A stretch of DNA of 38,295 nt from a virus: positions 1-38,295 of IMG/VR virus record IMGVR_UViG_3300034106_004093. One strand, given 5' to 3'. Below are positions 1 through 7,497 of the stretch, in pieces. The notes beneath the pieces are model-generated. The model was not told the origin of the DNA. It ran no database searches and was given only the letters and a program-made list of their open reading frames with translations. The number at the start of each line of letters is the position of its first letter. The first letter of the stretch is position 1. Made by a program: the position numbers and the translations under genes.

Positions 1-2
1 AC

Positions 3-1103
3 AAAGCCATCTATAATGCCATCTTGCAGTCCATTCAGATTATTGACGGCAAGGACAAGAACCTCACGCCCCATGCCCTGCCTGAAATCCTGTCCAAGGC
101 ACTTGCGGTTTCGTTTGACACCAATGTGGGACACGATTTCCTTGAGGACTACGAGAAGCGGCATGAGTTCTACCACAGGGTGGAGAAGAAGATTCCGTTT
201 GATCTTGAGATGTTCAATGTCATCACAAAGGGCGGAATCTCGCCCAAGACTCTGAACATCATCATGGCAGGCACAGGTGTGGGCAAGTCCCTGTTCATGT
301 GCCATCACGCGGCTGCTTGCCTCATGCAGAACAAGAATGTGCTGTATATCACTCTTGAAATGGCAGAGGAACGGATTGCAGAGCGAATTGATGCAAACAT
401 CATGGACATCACGATGGATGAACTGCAAGACCTGCCGCTTGAAATGTATGAGAAGCGGCTGCTTGGTAGCACACGGGGAGTAAGCGGAAAACTCATCGTA
501 AAGGAGTATCCCACTTCGTTTGCGAATGTGAACCACTTCCGTGTCCTGTTGGACGAGTTGCGGCTAAAGAAGCAGTTCACGCCTGACATTATTTTCGTGG
601 ACTATATCAATATCTGCTCGTCTGCACGGTTCAAGCACGGCAACAACATCAATTCATACGGATACATCAAGGCTATTGCAGAGGAGTTGCGTGGGTTGGC
701 AATGGAACGGGATGTGCCCATCGTGAGTGCCACACAGGTAAACCGAGCAGGCTTCTCGTCCACCGATGTTGACCTCACGGATACTTCAGAATCGTTTGGC
801 TTGCCCCACACCGCTGACCTGATGATTGCCCTCATCACAACGGACGAGTTGGAAAAGGCAGGGCAGATCATGGTGAAGCAGTTGAAGAATCGCTACAACG
901 GCAAGACTGCAAACAAGAAATTCATCGTGGGCTTGAACTACGCCAAGATGAAGTTCTACGATATTGACAGTGAACTATCCGAAGACCTCATGGACTCCAA
1001 CATTGAGAAGGGCGAGAACGACGGATACGGAGCAGGGTTCGGTGCAAAGGACTTCAAGGCAAAGTTTGGCGACAAGCGAGACACAAGCGACTGGACGATA
1101 TAA
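3..1103 (+). CDS. 41: Replicative DNA helicase, T4 gp41 type (5' end cut off by window edge)
   Basis: This is the hexameric 5'-3' helicase that unwinds the phage replication fork and works with the primase encoded next to it. The frame is open to the left edge of the window, so the N-terminal domain is missing; a TTG at 24 is in frame but is not a convincing start. A Walker A motif, GTGVGKS, lies at about 270-290. A Walker B-like stretch, IIFVDY, lies near 589-606, and VSATQVNR near 724-747 fits helicase motif H3. Segments such as ITKGG, LYITLEMAEE, RIDAN, LIVKEYPT and IKAIAEELR closely follow T4 gp41 from memory. The C-terminal tail is rich in D, G and K. The stop overlaps the primase start (TAATG), which indicates translational coupling. 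I am confident of the family; only the true start is unknown. Confidence 0.95.
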   Translation, partial: KAIYNAILQSIQIIDGKDKNLTPHALPEILSKALAVSFDTNVGHDFLEDYEKRHEFYHRVEKKIPFDLEMFNVITKGGISPKTLNIIMAGTGVGKSLFMCHHAAACLMQNKNVLYITLEMAEERIAERIDANIMDITMDELQDLPLEMYEKRLLGSTRGVSGKLIVKEYPTSFANVNHFRVLLDELRLKKQFTPDIIFVDYINICSSARFKHGNNINSYGYIKAIAEELRGLAMERDVPIVSATQVNRAGFSSTDVDLTDTSESFGLPHTADLMIALITTDELEKAGQIMVKQLKNRYNGKTANKKFIVGLNYAKMKFYDIDSELSEDLMDSNIEKGENDGYGAGFGAKDFKAKFGDKRDTSDWTI

Positions 1104-2092
1104 TGTCTGCGTATATTGACAAGAAATACATCAACATGGTATCGGCTCAACTTGAGCGATTCAAGTGGAAGGGTCCGAACCTTGCAAACTGCCGTTGCCC
1201 TATCTGCGGAGACTCGCGGAAGAACAAGAGCAAGGCTCGTGGTTTTTTCTTTCCAAAGAAAAACGACTACTTCTTCAAGTGCCACAACTGCGGAGCAGGG
1301 CATTCGGTCTACAGATTTCTTGAGATTGTTGCCCCTGCAATGGCTCAGGAGTATGCACTTGAGCGGTGGAGAAACGGTGAGAACGGGAAGAGCAATTATG
1401 TGAAGCCCGAAGAACCCAAACTCCTGCCCAATGCAAATATAAGACTTCCTCGGTGCGACACTCTGCCTCCAGATCACGCAGCACGGCTGTATTTGGAAGG
1501 CAGAGGAATTAAAGAATTAGACAGGTTTTATTTTTCAAATGGGTTTGGTGACTGGGTTCGTGCCATTGACCCTACATACACCACCATTCCGAATGACGAG
1601 CGTATCGTCATCCCGTTCGTGAACAAGGCAGGAGAACTCGTTGCAGCGCAAGGACGCAGCATAAGCGGCTCCAAGAACTCAATCCGATACATCACCGTAA
1701 AGTTCAGCAAGGACGGCAGAGCCATTTACGGAGAGGATCGGTTGGATTATTCCAAGAGGGTTTATGTTGTTGAGGGTCCACTTGATTCTGTATTTCTTGA
1801 TAATAGCGTTGCTCTCGCTGGCTGTGAACTGGCTTCTGCTGTCAAGTTGTTTCGTGATTGCGTTATTGTTTATGATAATGAGCCGCGCAATTCAGAAATC
1901 ACCAAGAAAATCGAAGAAGCCATACGAGGTGGATATTCCGTATGTGTGTGGGCTGACAGCGTAAGCGAGAAAGACATTAACGACATGGTGCTTGCGGGAC
2001 GATCCCCGCAGGAAGTTCAGCGTATCATTGACGAGTGTTCGTGCAGCGGATTGACTGCACTGGCACGATTTTCACAATGGAGAGTGCGATGA
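1103..2092 (+). CDS. 61: DNA primase, T4 gp61 type
   Basis: This enzyme makes RNA primers for lagging-strand synthesis and acts with the gp41 helicase in the primosome. A zinc ribbon is visible at residues 32-63 (CPIC and CHNC, Cys32, 35, 60, 63). A TOPRIM-like core follows, with YVVEGPLDS at about 221-229 (Glu224, Asp228) and an acidic VYDNE near 256-260. At 329 residues it is close to the size of T4 gp61 (about 340). The start ATG shares its A with the helicase stop, and its own TGA overlaps the next ATG, so the three genes form one translationally coupled unit. This helicase-primase adjacency supports a T4-like replisome. Confidence 0.93.
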   Translation: MSAYIDKKYINMVSAQLERFKWKGPNLANCRCPICGDSRKNKSKARGFFFPKKNDYFFKCHNCGAGHSVYRFLEIVAPAMAQEYALERWRNGENGKSNYVKPEEPKLLPNANIRLPRCDTLPPDHAARLYLEGRGIKELDRFYFSNGFGDWVRAIDPTYTTIPNDERIVIPFVNKAGELVAAQGRSISGSKNSIRYITVKFSKDGRAIYGEDRLDYSKRVYVVEGPLDSVFLDNSVALAGCELASAVKLFRDCVIVYDNEPRNSEITKKIEEAIRGGYSVCVWADSVSEKDINDMVLAGRSPQEVQRIIDECSCSGLTALARFSQWRVR

Positions 2093-2319
2093 GTCATTAT
2101 GAATTGAACCCAATAAATGAATTTTGCAACACCGAAAACGGAAGGTTGCTTCACAACAGAATCACAAACATGGACATCGTTGAACGCACTCAGGCTGCGT
2201 CCATGTCTCAGATGTTTTCTTTTTGGAAGGAAATACAGGAAACGCTTATAGCCTCTGCGGAGGAAATAAAGACTCTTCGTGCAAAGATCAGTGAACTAGA
2301 GAAGGAAAATCAGCCATGA
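2089..2319 (+). CDS. Small protein with C-terminal coiled coil, unknown function
   Basis: This is a 76-residue protein. I chose the ATG at 2089 because it overlaps the primase stop as ATGA. Longer in-frame starts upstream would lie inside the primase gene. The C-terminal half, from about residue 45, has a heptad-like pattern (TLIASAEEIKTLRAKISELE) that predicts a short coiled coil. There is no signal peptide or membrane segment. The gene is coupled on both sides (ATGA with the primase and with thyX), so it belongs to the early replication/nucleotide operon. It could be a small replisome accessory, but I do not recognise a family. Confidence 0.75.
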   Translation: MSHYELNPINEFCNTENGRLLHNRITNMDIVERTQAASMSQMFSFWKEIQETLIASAEEIKTLRAKISELEKENQP

Positions 2320-3032
2320 CAAAAAATGTTGTAGTGCTTGATCGTGGATTCGTTGAGTATGTTGACCACCTAGGCAACGATCTCACGGTTGTGAACGCCG
2401 CCCGAGTTTCGTTCAACAAGGAGAGCGATTGGGACAGTGAACCCCATTGGAGTGGTTCTCGTCAACACAAACTCTCCGAAAAGGATACCAAACTCATCCG
2501 CTACCTTGCAAAACACAAGCACTGGACTCCCTTTGCACATCCACAAATTACCCTGCGGATCAAGGCTCCGATCTTTGTGCGGACTCAACTGTTCAAGCAC
2601 AAGGTGGGATTCACCGAGAACGAGGTGAGCCGCCGCTATGTGAGCGATCCGCCAAGCGTGTATATGCCACGATGGAGGGGAAAGCCCACCAACGGAGCGA
2701 AGCAGGGGTCAGAAGACTTCATGCCCATAGATGAAGACTACAATACGGTGAACCGCCACTACGAAATGACTGTGAAGGAAGCACTGCTCACATACGATGA
2801 ACTACTGAAGCGGGGCGTGGCTCCCGAACAGGCACGGGCTGTCCTGCCGCAGGGAACCTATACGGAGTGGTGGTGGACGGGTTCCCTTGCAGCGTATGCT
2901 CGGGTGTTCTCGCAGCGGAGCGATCCACACGCACAATGGGAATGCCGCGAATATGCAGAGGCAATACACGCAATAATTCAGCCACTTTTCCCCCAATCTT
3001 GGGCTGCTTTGACGGGCAAAGAGCCTGTCTGA
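2316..3032 (+). CDS. thyX: Flavin-dependent thymidylate synthase ThyX
   Basis: ThyX makes dTMP from dUMP using FAD, NADPH and methylenetetrahydrofolate. It keeps a phage supplied with thymidine independently of host ThyA. The 238-residue length is normal for the family. The signature motif appears at residues 94-108 as KHKVGFTENEVSRRY, a conservative form of the RHR-x(7-8)-S motif with Lys in place of both Arg; Ser105 and Arg106/107 are kept. The N-terminal NAARVSF and the HWTPFAHPQ segment (about 69-77) are also typical. The start overlaps the previous stop (ATGA), with AAGGA as a plausible ribosome site. It closes the replication operon, and fibre genes begin 18 bases later. Confidence 0.95.
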   Translation: MTKNVVVLDRGFVEYVDHLGNDLTVVNAARVSFNKESDWDSEPHWSGSRQHKLSEKDTKLIRYLAKHKHWTPFAHPQITLRIKAPIFVRTQLFKHKVGFTENEVSRRYVSDPPSVYMPRWRGKPTNGAKQGSEDFMPIDEDYNTVNRHYEMTVKEALLTYDELLKRGVAPEQARAVLPQGTYTEWWWTGSLAAYARVFSQRSDPHAQWECREYAEAIHAIIQPLFPQSWAALTGKEPV

Positions 3033-3036
3033 CTCG

Positions 3037-3045
3037 CCTAAATAC
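3037..3045 (+). promoter_or_regulatory. Late-promoter-like box CCTAAATAC before the collagen-like fibre gene
   Basis: CTAAATA matches the reduced late-promoter core described for T4-like cyanophages (T4 itself uses TATAAATA). It lies in the only gap between thyX and the fibre gene, at the switch from replication to structural genes. Its last A is only 7 nt before the ATG at 3051, and no Shine-Dalgarno sequence is present. The promoter role is inferred from the motif and its position. Confidence 0.5.
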
Positions 3046-3050
3046 TTGCG

Positions 3051-4565
3051 ATGAACAGACCTCGCAAGTCATCCAAGCCCACAGAGCCACGCCGAACTGC
3101 TGCCATTTCAACTGGTCAGTTCGTGTCGGGTTCGCTGTTTCGTCTAGTGCGCGAAATCCGTGGTTCCGCGTACTCTGTGGGCGATCAATTCATGCTTCTG
3201 GACGAAGCGGACTGCCATGATCCTAATATATTAAAATTGGGTGGAGTGGGTGAAACATTTTTCACCGATCCCCGTGGTCTACCTCTGAAGATAGAGGCAG
3301 GCGATAAACAGATTGATTCCATATTTGAATATGTTCCCGCACCAGATATATCAGAATCAACTTCTAGTGAGTTGTTAGAGGAAACTGCAAGTTCAAATTT
3401 GCGTTCGGTAAAGGGAGAGAAGGGAGATGCGGGAGAGCGCGGTCCTAGAGGAGAACCGGGACTACCTGGAAAAAAGGGGCTAAAGGGGGATCGTGGAGAA
3501 CGCGGTGAACGCGGTGAACGCGGTGATCGTGGTCCTAGAGGATTTCCAGGAATTGCAGGACCAGCCGGTCCCGTTGGAAAAACAGGAAATCGTGGGGCAA
3601 AAGGATCTAAAGGTCCAAAAGGAGATCGTGGAGAACAAGGACCAGTAGGAGAAACTGGAATTGTCACAGCACAATTTCCTCTAGTATACGATCCTGAAGA
3701 AAAGTCTATAAAAATTGATGAAGAGAGACTTGATAAGGTACTGAAAAAAATATTGAGCGGTAAAACCGTTTCTTCGGTGGACATGAGGTGGCTTGCCTCA
3801 ACAGGCGGTGGTGGAAAAGTTTCAGTTCTTTGGAATGGGAATGCTATCACACCAGATGTGAGATCCCTGAACTTCAAGGGGTCTGCTATAGAATCTGTTA
3901 CAAAGCGTGGCGGAGTAATTACGATAAATGTAGTGGCTCCTCCACAGGGAGTAACTGATATAACTGCTGGTGCTGGCATAAGTGTTTCTGGTTCAACTGG
4001 ATCTGTTACCGTATCAAACACTGGTGTTCGTGAAATTGTTGCAGGCACAAACATATCCGTTTCCGCTTCTTCGGGATCAGTCACGATAAACTCAACGGCA
4101 GCAGGAGGAAGTGGTGGTAGTAGATTCTTCTACCAAGAAAATTCCCCTGTTTCGGGAATCACCGCAGGCGACCGGTGGATGGACTCTGAAAACGGTCAAG
4201 AGTACATCTATATTGATGACGGAAACAGCCAGCAATGGGTTCAGCCCAGCATTCCTAGCACTATCAGCGCAACAATTAACACTGTTGTCGGGGTGGAGCA
4301 GTCGGCGTACTTTGCCACCCAACTAGACTACTACATTGGGGTGAACTACGCAGGCAAGGTCACTATTACCCTGCCAGACTCGCCTGAAGAGGGTCGTGAA
4401 ATAATAATAAAAGACGAGTCTGGCAATGCTGGCAAAGGACTAAACCGTGCCATCACAATCGTAGGCTCTGACGGGCAAACCATAGATAATAAGCCATCGG
4501 TGGTTCTAAACCTAGACAATGCAGCCCTGCACCTGATCTACAGAAACGGTTGGAGAATCGTATGA
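3051..4565 (+). CDS. Collagen-like tail fibre/virion protein
   Basis: This 504-residue fibre-type protein carries an uninterrupted run of 27 Gly-X-Y triplets (nt 3414-3656), rich in GER, GDR, GPR and GPK. Such a run should form a collagen-like triple helix, as in other phage fibres. After it come beta-rich repeats of the form GAGISVSGSTGSVTVSNTGV, about residues 305-350. Near residue 362 is a segment with DRWMDSENG. The C-terminal domain contains YYIGVNYAGKVTITLPDSP and IIIKDESGN, a terminal domain I recall from many marine phage fibres. No Shine-Dalgarno precedes the ATG; a CTAAATA box sits just upstream. The TGA overlaps the next ATG. The role is probably host contact or a fibre shaft. Confidence 0.85.
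   Translation: MNRPRKSSKPTEPRRTAAISTGQFVSGSLFRLVREIRGSAYSVGDQFMLLDEADCHDPNILKLGGVGETFFTDPRGLPLKIEAGDKQIDSIFEYVPAPDISESTSSELLEETASSNLRSVKGEKGDAGERGPRGEPGLPGKKGLKGDRGERGERGERGDRGPRGFPGIAGPAGPVGKTGNRGAKGSKGPKGDRGEQGPVGETGIVTAQFPLVYDPEEKSIKIDEERLDKVLKKILSGKTVSSVDMRWLASTGGGGKVSVLWNGNAITPDVRSLNFKGSAIESVTKRGGVITINVVAPPQGVTDITAGAGISVSGSTGSVTVSNTGVREIVAGTNISVSASSGSVTINSTAAGGSGGSRFFYQENSPVSGITAGDRWMDSENGQEYIYIDDGNSQQWVQPSIPSTISATINTVVGVEQSAYFATQLDYYIGVNYAGKVTITLPDSPEEGREIIIKDESGNAGKGLNRAITIVGSDGQTIDNKPSVVLNLDNAALHLIYRNGWRIV
3414..3659 (+). repeat. Collagen-like Gly-X-Y coding repeat
   Basis: Twenty-seven consecutive Gly-X-Y triplets plus a final Gly are encoded here. Within it is a short perfect DNA repeat: a 9-base GGTGAACGC-type unit is repeated around 3500-3525 and encodes GER GER GER. 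Slippage at such units could change the triple-helix length. Confidence 0.9.
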
Positions 4566-5803
4566 GTTATCTTTTCAACAACAAGGTTGGCTTTGAAGAC
4601 GGTGCTATTGATGCATTCAACCGCCTGAAGGTAGCCACTCCGTTTACCCTGTTTGATTCGCAGCACCGATACAAGGACAACGGAAAGTTTGATACTGCTG
4701 TGGTGAACGGCGGAATCACATCCTATCTGTCAAATCAGAGTTCCGTAGACATGGTGATCGGCACCACGGCAGGAGCGTCCGTGATTCGTCAGACCAAACG
4801 AATTTTTGCGTATCAGCCAGGCAAGTCCCTGTTGGTGCTGAACACCTTCGCCATGAACAGCGGAAAAGCCAATCTCACACAGCGCGTGGGCTTCTACAAC
4901 CAAAACAACGGAATATATTTTGAGCAGGCAGGGCTGATGGGAGTAAGTCTTGCGTTCGTGCTGCGCTCAAGCGTCACTGGTTCTTCCGCAGAGCGGCGCG
5001 TGTATCAGGGTGAGTGGAACGGAGACAAACTAGACGGCAGCGGGGCTTCAGGAATAACCCTTGACCCAACAAAGGGCAACATTTTCTGGATGGATGTGGA
5101 GTGGCTTGGTGTGGGTGATGTTCGTTGCGGATTCTTCCATGACGGCAAGCCAATAGTTGCACACACATTCCACAATGAAAACCTGTACAGCACCCCGTAC
5201 ATGACCACAGCGTGTCTTCCCATACGGGCAGAGATATTCAACGGCAACACCGCTGGCAGTGGCAGCACTCTGAAGACCATATGCTCGTCCGTGATATCAG
5301 AGGGTGGATTTGAACCCATATCTCCCCTGTTCCATGTGGGAACCACTCTTGCTCCAGTCAATCTTGCCACCGCAGGGCAGTATTACCATGTTGCGTCCAT
5401 ACGGCTGAGGAGTGACCGATTGGACTCCATCGTGATTCCTGCAAACATTTCTGCTGCAATTATTCCTCAGAATGCAAATCAGCCCCGTGTGGTTCGGTGG
5501 GAACTGTTCTCCAATGCCACCCTCACCAACGCAGGGTGGACTGCACACAGCGCGAACAGCGCGGTGGAGTATGCGTATCCGTCAGGAGAAGCCATATCCG
5601 TGTCCGGCGGAACTTCCATACGGTCAGGATATTTTGATTCCAATGCGATACTGGAGTTGGGTGGATCGGATGGTGCGCGTGAGTTTTCGTACCAGTTGGG
5701 ACACACCATTGGCGGCACATCCGATACCGTGACCCTTGTGGTGGCTCCGTATGCAGGCTCAACATCATTCTTGGGCGAACTAGGATGGTTTGAACTACTG
5801 TAA
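4562..5803 (+). CDS. Virion structural protein with AFNRLKV/PFTLFDSQHRY N-terminal motif
   Basis: This is a 413-residue protein. The ATG at 4562 overlaps the fibre TGA (ATGA), so I prefer it to a TTG 12 bases upstream. Near the N-terminus it has IDAFNRLKVATPFTLFDSQ, a motif I know from virion proteins of marine T4-like and related phages (usually AFGRLRVSxPFTLFDS). The rest looks beta-rich, with GDVRCGFFHDGKPIVAHTFHNEN near residues 185-207, and is Gly/Ser-rich near the end. There is no signal peptide or membrane segment. Location in the fibre operon and the family resemblance support a virion role, perhaps tail or fibre attachment. The exact function is not known. The stop overlaps the next start (TAATG). 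Confidence 0.8.
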   Translation: MSYLFNNKVGFEDGAIDAFNRLKVATPFTLFDSQHRYKDNGKFDTAVVNGGITSYLSNQSSVDMVIGTTAGASVIRQTKRIFAYQPGKSLLVLNTFAMNSGKANLTQRVGFYNQNNGIYFEQAGLMGVSLAFVLRSSVTGSSAERRVYQGEWNGDKLDGSGASGITLDPTKGNIFWMDVEWLGVGDVRCGFFHDGKPIVAHTFHNENLYSTPYMTTACLPIRAEIFNGNTAGSGSTLKTICSSVISEGGFEPISPLFHVGTTLAPVNLATAGQYYHVASIRLRSDRLDSIVIPANISAAIIPQNANQPRVVRWELFSNATLTNAGWTAHSANSAVEYAYPSGEAISVSGGTSIRSGYFDSNAILELGGSDGAREFSYQLGHTIGGTSDTVTLVVAPYAGSTSFLGELGWFELL

Positions 5804-6237
5804 TGCCTCTGAACTTTCCATCATCTCCGTCACCCAATCAGTTGTACTCTGCTTTTGGCAAGACATGGCGGTGGAACGGCGAGGGGTGGGAAGCCTATGG
5901 GGTGCTGCCGTCCACTGGCTCACTTGGGGTAAAGGGAACGAGCGGAGAGATTGATGTCAGCATCAGCGGAGCCACCTATATCATTGGACTGCCAAACGAT
6001 GTACAGATAGCGAATTCACTGACCACTCAATATTTGAATATTGGCGGCAACACTTTCAGCGGTGGACCGAGTGGAATCACCCTTGGATCGTCTTTGGGAA
6101 TAGTTGGCGATATAAATATCACAGGAAAACTGCTTGTTGATGGAATAATTGTTTCCAAGACAGGCTTCAGCGGATTCACGCTAGACAGTGATGTGGAACC
6201 GATCACGGATGTTTCCCTTGACGGAGGAGAATTCTAA
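5803..6237 (+). CDS. Short fibre-like protein ending in DGGEF
   Basis: This 144-residue protein opens with PSSPSPNQLYSAFGKTWRWN, a form of the FPxSPxxNQxYxxxGKxWxWNG head module common at the N-terminus of phage tail fibres. Then come Gly/Ser/Thr-rich beta segments like those in the neighbouring giant fibres (ITLGSSLGIVGDINITGKLL). It is short for a complete fibre and may be a connector or a truncated relative. It ends in DGGEF, one of several GG-x-aromatic endings in this cluster; the GGAGGAG encoding it also forms the ribosome site for the next gene. It is coupled to the previous gene by TAATG. Confidence 0.75.
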   Translation: MPLNFPSSPSPNQLYSAFGKTWRWNGEGWEAYGVLPSTGSLGVKGTSGEIDVSISGATYIIGLPNDVQIANSLTTQYLNIGGNTFSGGPSGITLGSSLGIVGDINITGKLLVDGIIVSKTGFSGFTLDSDVEPITDVSLDGGEF

Positions 6238-6239
6238 AA

Positions 6240-7469
6240 ATGGCAATCATTAGGATCAAGCGCACAACAACAAGCGAACTGCCAACTGGATTGACTTTTG
6301 GTGAGTTGGCGTTTGTTGGTGCTAGTGGTGGCTACACTGCCAATCGTTTGTATATTGCTGGTCCCGCAGGAACCTGTTTGTGGATCGGGGCACAAATTCT
6401 AAACGCTCCCGCCTTCTGGGATGGAATTACTGCCCAAACAACCGTTCCAACAGTTTCTGCCGTATTCCAAAATACTGTTGCGCGAGTAGGAACTTCTGGA
6501 GACTGGAGAAAAAATAGCGTAGCGGTTTACGGAGCAACAGGCGGAATTACTCTGTCGGGAGTTACTTGGGCTGGCAGCGTCAATCCTGTTTTGGTCACAC
6601 AGCCGTCTTGGGGAATATCGGCGGGGACGGTATTGACTGGCATGACCCCAATGGAAATCTTAGAACTAATGCTTGTTCAGTATTTGCCTCCATCATTTAG
6701 CAGTTTTAGTATTGCTTTTACAACTCATACTGGAGTAAACCTATCATCTACAACAGCAATACCAATTGGATTGACTCTTGATAACGATAGTGCGGATATA
6801 TCCTTTGCTACCACCAATACAACAAATATTGCCAGAAACAACAATAATGCTCGCGGAGCAACATTCTATGTCGCTTCCATGAGTACAGGAACTGCAATTC
6901 AAGGAGACAATATCAGCAGTGCTTCTGGATTGGGTTTCACTGCAAATGTGGCAAGCGGATCGTATGTTGGGTTTAATCCCACTGTAAAGTACAAGGGACT
7001 CAGCCTTGTTAGTAACGGTTCGTATCCATCCGTACAGTTCAGAATAGACGGAACGAATACACAGGGTACCATTTTCAACAGAACCTATACCTACACATTC
7101 TATCCAAGAATGTTCTATGGGTGGCATCCTGACACATCACTGACACACCCACCAGACGCATGGAAAGCCACCAACAGAGTAAGTGGAATGACAAGTGGAG
7201 TTCTTACAACTGCTTCAAACACTACTCAACCGAACATAACATTCGTGCCAGAAACTCCTGGCGGATCTCAATATCTTTACTTGTGGCTGCACAATTCGTT
7301 TACCCCCGCCTCATTCAAAGACAACTTGAGTGGATTCGGATTTGGATTTGAACCTGCCGTGGTTGCACACGGAGTCACACTTGATGATGGTGTCACAAAG
7401 CAGTCGTACAAAATGTACAGATCAACATATGCGTTGAACCTTGCACAAAACATTACTATTGGACCTTGA
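6240..7469 (+). CDS. Fibre protein, cassette copy A gene 1 (paralogue of the gene at 16664)
   Basis: This 409-residue protein begins with a compact head module: IIRIKRTTTSELPTGLTFGE then LAFVG and LYIAGPAG. That layout resembles the Mtd-type/fibre N-terminal modules that attach fibres to the virion. It shares several landmarks in the same order with the product of 16664-18010: SGDWRK near residue 85, LSGVTW near 102, ME(I)LELMLVQY, a YPRMFYGW segment, YLYLWLHNS and SYKMYRS near the end. The centre is Ser/Thr/Asn-rich and probably beta-structured. A strong GGAGGAG ribosome site lies at 6223-6229. The function is inferred as a receptor-binding or fibre component; no enzyme motif is visible. Confidence 0.8.
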   Translation: MAIIRIKRTTTSELPTGLTFGELAFVGASGGYTANRLYIAGPAGTCLWIGAQILNAPAFWDGITAQTTVPTVSAVFQNTVARVGTSGDWRKNSVAVYGATGGITLSGVTWAGSVNPVLVTQPSWGISAGTVLTGMTPMEILELMLVQYLPPSFSSFSIAFTTHTGVNLSSTTAIPIGLTLDNDSADISFATTNTTNIARNNNNARGATFYVASMSTGTAIQGDNISSASGLGFTANVASGSYVGFNPTVKYKGLSLVSNGSYPSVQFRIDGTNTQGTIFNRTYTYTFYPRMFYGWHPDTSLTHPPDAWKATNRVSGMTSGVLTTASNTTQPNITFVPETPGGSQYLYLWLHNSFTPASFKDNLSGFGFGFEPAVVAHGVTLDDGVTKQSYKMYRSTYALNLAQNITIGP

Positions 7470-7497
7470 GTATTATCATAAACTAATAAGGTAATAT

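Noticed and set aside
16-255. A 79-residue open frame starting at the first ATG of the window
   Set aside because: It overlaps the helicase frame, which is open to the window edge and has clear motif support.
956-1477. A 173-residue minus-strand open frame over helicase and primase
   Set aside because: It is antisense to two strongly supported genes, and its composition shows no domain.
3185-4084. A 299-residue minus-strand open frame opposite the collagen-like gene
   Set aside because: Its Pro/Ser/Arg repeats are the mirror of the Gly-X-Y codons on the plus strand. No ribosome site or neighbouring minus-strand genes.
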